From contig CBKZAG010000021.1 of NCBI GenBank assembly GCA_966692625.1, positions 1 through 26,929 on the forward strand: DNA of 26,929 nucleotides. The letters are read 5' to 3'. Of this stretch, positions 21,496 through 26,929 are shown in pieces. The DNA is from CAMLOF01 sp966692625. Lineage in GTDB: Bacteria > Pseudomonadota > Gammaproteobacteria > Burkholderiales > Burkholderiaceae_C. The first letter of the stretch is position 1. The number at the start of each line of letters is the position of its first letter. The notes under the pieces were generated by a model, which saw only the letters and a list, made by a program, of their open reading frames with translations, searched no databases and was not told where the DNA came from. A program made the translations under genes and the position numbers.

Positions 21496-23169
21496 ATGCT
21501 CCTGGGTGTCAGTGGGCAATGAAAAATAGAAGGTGCTTCCTGAATCAGGTTCGCTTTCGGCCCAGACGCGCCCGCCGTGGCGTTCCACGATGCGGCGGCA
21601 CAGTGCCAAGCCTATGCCCGTGCCCTCGAACTCTTTTGCGCGGTGCAAGCGCTGGAACACGCCAAAAAGCTTGTCTGCCCGGCGCGGGTCAAAGCCCACG
21701 CCGTTGTCGCGCACCCAGAACACCTGTTCATCTTCGTCGCGGGCGTGCCAGCCCACCGCGATTTCGGCCACCTCTCGCGGGCGGCTGTACTTCAGCGCGT
21801 TGGTCAGCAGGTTGTCCCAGACCTGGCTGAGCAGCAAAGCGTCACCTTGCACTTCCGGGAGGTCTGGGGCCAGTTCCCAGCGCACTGCTTCAGGCGGGCG
21901 GCGCAGCGCCGGGTCATGTTGCACGCGGTTCATGCTGGACTGCAGCAGGGCGCCCATCGCAACGCTCTTGCGCTGCAAGGGCGCCCGCCCCAGGCGTGAG
22001 AATGCCAGCAGCCCCTCAATGAGTTGCCCCATGTGGTCTGCCGCCTGGCCAATCGTGTCCAGGTGGCGTTGCACGTCAGGCGAGTCGTGGTTCTCCAGTT
22101 CCTCACGCAGCATGCCCACGAAACTGCCGATGTGGCGCAGCGGCGCGCGCAGGTCATGAGAGACCGAGTAGGAGAACGACTCCAGATCCTGGTTCATGTC
22201 TTGCAGCTGGCGCGTGCGTTCCTCCACCCGCGCTTCCAGGTCCTGGTTGAGCTGGCGCAGCAGGTCCTCCAGCCGCTTGACTTCGGTCATGTCACGCATC
22301 AGGCACGAGTAACCCGAGGTTTCGCCCGTATGGGCGTCGGTCAATGCTGTAAAAACCGTGTGCGCCCAGAAGCGCGAGCCATCGCGGTGGACACGCCAGC
22401 CTGTGGATTCGCACTGCCCCAACAGGGTCGCGCGCTCCAGGGCCAGCAGTGTGTCGTTTTCCTCCCCGGGCGTGTCGGCGGGGTCGAAGCGGTCAACTGG
22501 CTGGTCAAGCACCTCGGGCGGCGAAAAGCCCAGAAGCCTCTGCGCGCTCGCCGTCCATTCAGAAATGCGGCCCTCGCTGTTCAGGAAAAATATGCCGACG
22601 TCGCGTATGCCTTCTGCCATCAGACGAAACCGGGCTTCGCTCGCGCCAAGCTGCTCGGCATGCTCGCGCACCTTGGCCTGCAGGCGGCGGTTGTCGTCGT
22701 GGACGTCACGGGTCTGTTGCCGTTGTTCGGTATGGTCGTTCAAGTGCAGGAACAGGCCTTGCACAGTACCCGCGCAATGATCCGGCTGCAGATGCACGCG
22801 CAGCCAGCGCATGCCGAGTAAAGGGTGGCGGAACTCCCCTTCCAATTCGTGTTCCAGTCCGCGCAAGGCGCTCGACAGACAGGGCACAAGCGTTTGGACG
22901 AGGTCTTCGCCAAGCAATTCATTGAGTGTGCCAGGCTGAGCAAGGTCGACCGGGCCTTGGCACCAGTTGCGTGCATCGCGGTTGGCCACCACGCAGCGAA
23001 ACCGCGTGTCCAGGCAGAAGACCGCGCCCGGCCAGAACTCCACCAGCCGGGCCAATCTTGAAGAAGCGGCCTCTGTCTCGGCGGGGGCCGACTCCGCTGC
23101 GCCCAGATCGGGGTACAGGCTGGAGAAGAAAGACTCTGGTAGATAGTCGTCCGCGGGTGACAGGCTCAT
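21487..23169 (-). CDS. Cytoplasmic PAS-domain sensor histidine kinase
   Basis: The 560-residue protein has no membrane segment. An N-terminal PAS-like domain (about 40-147) is linked by coiled coil to a second, clear PAS domain (about 178-298, with ISEWTASAQRLLGFSPPEVL), then another coiled coil (298-332), a HisKA domain with phospho-acceptor His338 in SVSHDLRAPLRHI, and a HATPase domain with N box DNLLTNALKYS (452-462), G1 DNGVGFD (488-494) and G2 GTGIGLALC (516-524). The layout resembles bacteriophytochrome-type kinases without the photosensor. No response regulator is adjacent, so it is an orphan. A 7-bp inverted repeat lies 10 bp before the ATG, which has a poor ribosome-binding site. Confidence 0.92.
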   Translation of the reverse strand: MSLSPADDYLPESFFSSLYPDLGAAESAPAETEAASSRLARLVEFWPGAVFCLDTRFRCVVANRDARNWCQGPVDLAQPGTLNELLGEDLVQTLVPCLSSALRGLEHELEGEFRHPLLGMRWLRVHLQPDHCAGTVQGLFLHLNDHTEQRQQTRDVHDDNRRLQAKVREHAEQLGASEARFRLMAEGIRDVGIFFLNSEGRISEWTASAQRLLGFSPPEVLDQPVDRFDPADTPGEENDTLLALERATLLGQCESTGWRVHRDGSRFWAHTVFTALTDAHTGETSGYSCLMRDMTEVKRLEDLLRQLNQDLEARVEERTRQLQDMNQDLESFSYSVSHDLRAPLRHIGSFVGMLREELENHDSPDVQRHLDTIGQAADHMGQLIEGLLAFSRLGRAPLQRKSVAMGALLQSSMNRVQHDPALRRPPEAVRWELAPDLPEVQGDALLLSQVWDNLLTNALKYSRPREVAEIAVGWHARDEDEQVFWVRDNGVGFDPRRADKLFGVFQRLHRAKEFEGTGIGLALCRRIVERHGGRVWAESEPDSGSTFYFSLPTDTQEHSS

Positions 23170-23178
23170 GGAGGAACT

Positions 23179-23200
23179 TTACCGCATGCTGCGGCGGTAA
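23179..23200 (-). promoter_or_regulatory. Inverted repeat in the 5' leader of the histidine kinase gene
   Basis: TTACCGC and GCGGTAA form a perfect 7-bp inverted repeat with an 8-base loop, ending 9 bases before the kinase ATG on the minus strand. It could act as an operator or as an RNA hairpin at the ribosome entry site. The significance is uncertain. Confidence 0.4.
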
Positions 23201-23463
23201 TGGCTAGGGGTATCCTGACCGGGCGTAGTCATTGACTGACAGTTAAATCAGCTTGAACTGATGGTTTTGTTCCGTTTCCTGGTGCACCCTCGTGCTGTTC
23301 GATGAGTGGCGCGTCAAGCCATTGCGCGTGTCCACCTTCACGACTCTTCTCTCCAGCCGTTGTCTACCATGCGTCACCCTGTGCCGAAAGTTCCAGTTGT
23401 GGGCCGGAAGACCTCCGCACGTCTGAACTGTTGGCTTGCGCAGTTTCTTCCTGGGAGCTGCCC
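23201..23463. other. Intergenic region between histidine kinase and the c-di-GMP gene
   Basis: This stretch has no convincing protein. It holds ATCAG-N6-CTGAT (23247-23262) followed by a short T-rich run and TTGACT (23232-23237), which could belong to a rightward promoter, but no matching -10 box is clear. Short open frames here lack family resemblance. I see no riboswitch that I can name. Confidence 0.4.
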
Positions 23464-23649
23464 ATGAATCTGGTGGACCTGTCCTCTGAAGGGCTGTCAG
23501 AGACGGAGCTGACCAGTGCAACTGGCCTTGTTCGCGATATCGAATACGGTCCAGTCTGCCAGCCGCTGGAGAAAGCGCAACAGCCGAAAGATGCGCCTGC
23601 TCGAGCGGGCGAGCTATGTCGCCAACAAACCCTGGCGCGGGTGCCGTGA
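23464..23649 (+). CDS. Possible small protein upstream of the GGDEF-EAL gene
   Basis: A 61-residue frame starts at ATG 23464 with GGGAG six bases upstream and opens MNLVDLSSEGLSETELTSAT. Its TGA overlaps the ATG of the GGDEF-EAL gene (TGATG), the arrangement expected for translational coupling. It has two cysteines, no signal peptide and no membrane segment, and I recognise no family; it does not look like YfiR, which often accompanies related cyclases. The frame is open further back, but that part is less protein-like. It may instead be untranslated leader. Confidence 0.35.
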   Translation: MNLVDLSSEGLSETELTSATGLVRDIEYGPVCQPLEKAQQPKDAPARAGELCRQQTLARVP

Positions 23650-25703
23650 TGTCTCGCTTTGAGGACCGCCCCCTTCGCGACAAGCTCATGCGGGCAGGAG
23701 GGTGGCTGACCTCGGTGGCGATGCTCGCCTTGCTCATGTTTGTGCTGGTCTACCAGCTCACCGTGCGGCGTCAGATTCTGGAGGACGCCATGAACGCGCA
23801 CGCCAAGGTGGTTGGCAGCAATGGCGCGGCGTCCATCATGTTCGCCAACGAACCCGAGGCGAGCGAGGTGCTGGCATCGCTGACGGCTGTCGCTGACATC
23901 ACGCGGGCTGAGTTGCTGGACGAAGCCGGCCGCAGCATGGCGCGCTACGAGCGCCCGGGCTCTCAGAGTGCCTGTCTGTCGCTCGGGCAGAACGACTGGT
24001 GTTTTCTGAACGTGCGCCAGCCTATTGTTCTCGGAGGGCAGATCATCGGCTCGGTGTTCGTGCAGGCCAGCCTGGAGTCTGTCTATCGGGGCTTGTTGCT
24101 GCAGGCCGCTTTCGGCGGTGCCGCAGCGCTCGTGGTGCTGGCGATTGCGATCATGCTGACACGGCGCATCGCCTTGGGCATTGTGAGGCCACTGCACCGT
24201 CTGGTTCACCTGACCGAGAAGGTGAGCGCGGAACAGAATTTTTCCTTGCGGGCGGAAGTGATTGCCAGGGACGAGGTGGGCTCCTTGGCTCGCAGCTTCA
24301 ACGCCATGATGGAGAAGCTCGAATGGCATGATGCCCGGCTCAACGCCGAACTGGTGCAGCGCCGCCAAGTGGAGCTTCAGCTCAACCGTATGGCGTACTA
24401 CGACAGCGTCACCGAATTGCACAACCGCCATTACTTCAAGGAAAAGCTTGAGGTAGCCGTGAGCGAAGTCGTTCGTTGTGGAGGTGCCTGTGCCGTGCTG
24501 TTCGTTGATCTGGACGACTTCAAGATCGTCAATGACACCCTGGGTCACGAGGCCGGAGATGCGTTGTTGCGCCAGGTGGCGGCCTGCCTTCGTGCAACGC
24601 TGCGCAGCAACGACATCATTTGCCGCATTGGGGGCGACGAGTTCGCCGTCATTCTGGACCACAGCGTCAAGGAGGAGCAGGCCGCCCGCGTGGCCAGCAA
24701 CCTCGTGGACGCCCTGTCCAAGCCTTTCAACATCGACGGGCGGCAGGTGCACATTGGCGCCAGTGTCGGCGTGGCTTTGTGCCCCGACCACGCCACGGAC
24801 ACGGTCACGCTGTTGCGCAACGCCGACACCGCCATGTACCACGCCAAAGGCAGCGGCAAGAACAATTACCGCGTGTTCGCCCCGGAGATGGAAAACGGCT
24901 CGCTCAAACGGTTCACGCTGGAGCAAGCCCTGCGCCAGGCCATCGAGAAAGGTCAGCTCGAGTTGCTGTACCAGCCGCAGGTGACGCTGACGACACCGCG
25001 GCAGTTGGTGGGGTTGGAGGCGTTGTTGCGCTGGAATCATCCCGAACTGGGTTCCATCTCGCCCTATGAGTTCATTCCCCTGGCCGAGGAAACCGGGCTC
25101 ATCCACGCCATAGGGGACTGGGTCATGCGCACAGGGTTTCGCCAGGCCAGCACTTGGCAGGCGGTGTATCCCGGCGTGCGCCTGGGTATCAATCTGTCGG
25201 GTCGGCAACTCAAACAGGCGGATATCGTGGATCGTATCCTGGCTGAACTCAGGAGCAGCGCGTTGGATCCGTGTCTTGTTGACCTGGAGTTGACCGAAAC
25301 GGTGCTGATGGACGATCGCGCGGTCACGGCGGCCAAATTGCAGGACTTGCGCGAGGCGGGCATTCGCGTGGCGTTGGACGATTTTGGCACCGGATACTCT
25401 TCTTTGAACTACCTCAAGCTGTATCCGGTCGATACCATCAAGATCGATCGATCGTTCGTGGCCAGCCTCCCCGCCGACGAGCACGACGCGACCATCACAC
25501 GGGCCATCATCTCCATAGCTGAAGGCATGGGTTTGGGATTGGTCGCCGAGGGCGTGGAGACCCCGGCCCACGCGGAGTTCCTGCGCGCCGCAGGGTGCCG
25601 CATGGCTCAGGGGTATCTGTTTGCCCGGCCGTTGTCGGCACGTGCTGCCACGGACATGGTGCTGACTTCGGCAAAGGCGGCTGAGGACGTACCGTTGGTG
25701 TGA
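23649..25703 (+). CDS. Membrane GGDEF-EAL protein (c-di-GMP synthase/phosphodiesterase)
   Basis: The 684-residue product has a membrane helix (about 17-38), a periplasmic domain (39-145, CHASE8-like, with Cys109 and Cys118), a second helix (148-170), HAMP (171-225), GGDEF (about 245-415) and EAL (about 425-680). The cyclase signature GGDEF (328-332) is intact, as is the inhibitory site RSND (319-322), exactly five residues upstream. The phosphodiesterase motifs EAL (457-459), ELTET (547-551) and DDFGTG (577-582) are also intact. It therefore could make or degrade cyclic di-GMP in response to a periplasmic signal. I chose ATG 23649 because it overlaps the upstream stop as TGATG and gives a normal N-terminus; the ribosome-binding site is weak. 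Confidence 0.93.
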   Translation: MSRFEDRPLRDKLMRAGGWLTSVAMLALLMFVLVYQLTVRRQILEDAMNAHAKVVGSNGAASIMFANEPEASEVLASLTAVADITRAELLDEAGRSMARYERPGSQSACLSLGQNDWCFLNVRQPIVLGGQIIGSVFVQASLESVYRGLLLQAAFGGAAALVVLAIAIMLTRRIALGIVRPLHRLVHLTEKVSAEQNFSLRAEVIARDEVGSLARSFNAMMEKLEWHDARLNAELVQRRQVELQLNRMAYYDSVTELHNRHYFKEKLEVAVSEVVRCGGACAVLFVDLDDFKIVNDTLGHEAGDALLRQVAACLRATLRSNDIICRIGGDEFAVILDHSVKEEQAARVASNLVDALSKPFNIDGRQVHIGASVGVALCPDHATDTVTLLRNADTAMYHAKGSGKNNYRVFAPEMENGSLKRFTLEQALRQAIEKGQLELLYQPQVTLTTPRQLVGLEALLRWNHPELGSISPYEFIPLAEETGLIHAIGDWVMRTGFRQASTWQAVYPGVRLGINLSGRQLKQADIVDRILAELRSSALDPCLVDLELTETVLMDDRAVTAAKLQDLREAGIRVALDDFGTGYSSLNYLKLYPVDTIKIDRSFVASLPADEHDATITRAIISIAEGMGLGLVAEGVETPAHAEFLRAAGCRMAQGYLFARPLSARAATDMVLTSAKAAEDVPLV

Positions 25704-25740
25704 CGCCTGGCTCCAGAGCCAATCCGTCGCCGGCCGGGCA

Positions 25741-26929
25741 TCAATAGCGCGGCAGGTCCGGGTGTGACAGCTTGCCCGCGCGCACCAGCATCTTGCCGTA
25801 CTCGGCGCAGCGGTGCAGGGTGGGAATCACTTTGCCGGGATTGAGCAGGCTCTTGGTGTCAAAGGCGCGCTTCACGCCAAACATCTGTTCGTTTTCCTCG
25901 GCGCTGAACTGCACGCACATGCTGTTGAGCTTTTCCACGCCAACGCCGTGTTCCCCGGTGACGGTGCCGCCCATGGCTACACTGGTTTCCAGGATGTCGG
26001 CGCCAAAGAGTTCGCAGCGGTGCAATTGGTCCGGATCGTTGGCATCGAACAGGATCAGCGGGTGCAGGTTGCCATCACCCGCGTGGAACACGTTGGCGCA
26101 GCGCAGGCCGTACTTCTTTTCCATGTCCTGGATGGCCAGCAGGATGTCCGCCAGCCGTTTGCGCGGAATGGTGGAGTCCATGCACATGTAGTCGGGGCTG
26201 ATGCGGCCGGAGGCGGGGAAGGCGTTCTTGCGGCCGCTCCAGAAGCGCAGCCGCTCGGCTTCGTCCCGGCTGACGGCAATGGCCGTTGCGCCCGCTGCGC
26301 GCAGCACCTCGCTCATGCGGTCGATCTCTTCTTCCACTTCCTCGGGTGTGCCGTCGCTCTCGCACAGCAGAATGGCTTCGGCCGTCAGGTCGTAGCCAGC
26401 ATGCACGAAGTCCTCGACAGCCGCCGTCATGGGTTTGTCCATCATCTCCAGCCCGGCAGGGATGATGCCTGCGGCGATGACGGTGGCCACGGCGTCGCCC
26501 GCCTTGCGTATGTCGTCGAAGCTGGCCATGATGCAGCGCGCCAGCTGCGGCTTGGGCACGAGCTTGACGGTCACCTCGGTGGTGACGGCCAGCATGCCTT
26601 CGCTGCCGATGAGCACAGCCAGCAGGTCCAGCCCTGGGGCGTCCAGCGCGTCCCCGCCAAAGGTGACCGGGTCGCCTTCGATGGTGTAGCCGCGAACCTT
26701 GAGCACGTTGTGCACGGTGAGGCCGTACTTCAGGCAGTGCACGCCGCCGGAGTTCTCTGCCACGTTGCCACCAATGGTGCAGGCGATCTGGCTGCTGGGG
26801 TCTGGGGCGTAGTAAAGGCCGTGGGGCGCCGCCGCTTCGCTGATTGCGAGGTTGCGCACACCCGCCTGCACCACGGCGGGCTGGGCCAGGGGGTCGATGG
26901 CCAGAATGCGGTTGAACTTGGCCAGTGAC
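25741..26929 (-). CDS. glcD: Glycolate oxidase subunit GlcD / FAD-linked oxidase (5' end outside window)
   Basis: At least 395 residues are present and the frame stays open to the window edge (SLAKFNRILAIDPLAQPAVV before VQAGVRN), so roughly 80-100 N-terminal residues are missing. The FAD-binding PCMH segment is seen in SSQIACTIGGNVAENSGG and LLAVLIGSEGMLAVTTEVTVKL. The C-terminal FAD-oxidase domain has VFHAGDGNLHPLILFD and GGTVTGEHGVGVEK, motifs of the GlcD and D-lactate dehydrogenase group. GlcD is the catalytic flavoprotein of glycolate oxidase and normally works with GlcE and GlcF, which may lie just downstream or upstream outside the window; nothing glc-related follows it here. A D-lactate dehydrogenase role is possible. 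It is convergent with the GGDEF-EAL gene. Confidence 0.92.
   Translation of the reverse strand, partial: SLAKFNRILAIDPLAQPAVVQAGVRNLAISEAAAPHGLYYAPDPSSQIACTIGGNVAENSGGVHCLKYGLTVHNVLKVRGYTIEGDPVTFGGDALDAPGLDLLAVLIGSEGMLAVTTEVTVKLVPKPQLARCIMASFDDIRKAGDAVATVIAAGIIPAGLEMMDKPMTAAVEDFVHAGYDLTAEAILLCESDGTPEEVEEEIDRMSEVLRAAGATAIAVSRDEAERLRFWSGRKNAFPASGRISPDYMCMDSTIPRKRLADILLAIQDMEKKYGLRCANVFHAGDGNLHPLILFDANDPDQLHRCELFGADILETSVAMGGTVTGEHGVGVEKLNSMCVQFSAEENEQMFGVKRAFDTKSLLNPGKVIPTLHRCAEYGKMLVRAGKLSHPDLPRY

Noticed and set aside
23364..25571. Leftward open frame of 735 codons opposite the GGDEF-EAL gene
   Set aside because: It is a shadow of a gene with intact catalytic motifs, and shows no family resemblance or ribosome-binding site.
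25704..25740. GGCTC-CA-GAGCC hairpin as a terminator between the GGDEF-EAL gene and glcD
   Set aside because: The stem is only 5 bp with a 2-base centre and no T-run on either strand.
1..26929. A mobile island, defence system or other new multi-gene system
   Set aside because: No transposase, integrase, phage gene, toxin-antitoxin pair or restriction gene was seen; composition is even and most genes have housekeeping or common accessory roles.

Overview
The window is GC-rich, densely packed chromosomal DNA whose gene content and protein wording point to a betaproteobacterium of the Burkholderiales, most likely Comamonadaceae (Acidovorax/Hydrogenophaga-like). Indicators are a phasin and a 3-hydroxyacyl-CoA dehydrogenase (polyhydroxybutyrate metabolism), PilT/PilU, a large PutA lacking the ribbon-helix-helix domain, and two copies of a GC-hairpin intergenic repeat of a kind I associate with this family. 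No tRNA, rRNA, insertion sequence, prophage or CRISPR array was seen. The genus is an inference from family resemblance only.

Layout: 1-1.6 kb holds the 3' end of a LysR regulator, a convergent YjfB-type small protein, a secreted glycine-rich protein and a small dicluster ferredoxin. 1.5-3.1 kb holds a cyclic-nucleotide-binding-domain protein behind a GDSL lipoprotein esterase, and a tiny Gln-rich lipoprotein. 3.1-5.4 kb holds the 3-hydroxybutyryl-CoA dehydrogenase, the phasin gene with its own terminator and a promoter flanked by two inverted 15-bp sites, and a CopD-like membrane protein. 5.4-9.2 kb holds a DUF502 membrane protein translationally coupled to an 889-residue acyl-CoA synthetase/GNAT fusion (Pat type), and a small membrane protein. 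9.2-11.9 kb is the conserved rsmI / yraN-diaA-dolP cluster. 11.9-15.8 kb holds pilT-pilU followed by a beta-hydroxyacid dehydrogenase, with yggS divergent from pilT. 15.9-20.2 kb is putA with a divergent Lrp/AsnC regulator. 20.3-25.7 kb holds a Tat-exported M19 dipeptidase-like protein, a soluble PAS histidine kinase, and a membrane GGDEF-EAL protein with a possible small upstream gene. The window closes inside glcD.

Functional themes are carbon storage and its control (dehydrogenase, phasin, putative PhaR sites), proline and glycolate oxidation (putA, glcD), envelope upkeep (dolP, lipoproteins, M19), surface motility (pilTU) and signalling (cyclic nucleotide, histidine kinase, c-di-GMP). No clearly new multi-gene system is evident. 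The most informative novel-looking items are the flanked phasin promoter, the secreted glycine-rich GMGWG protein, the altered metal motif and Cys-pair leader of the M19 protein, and the repeat that abuts the stop codons of two leftward genes.
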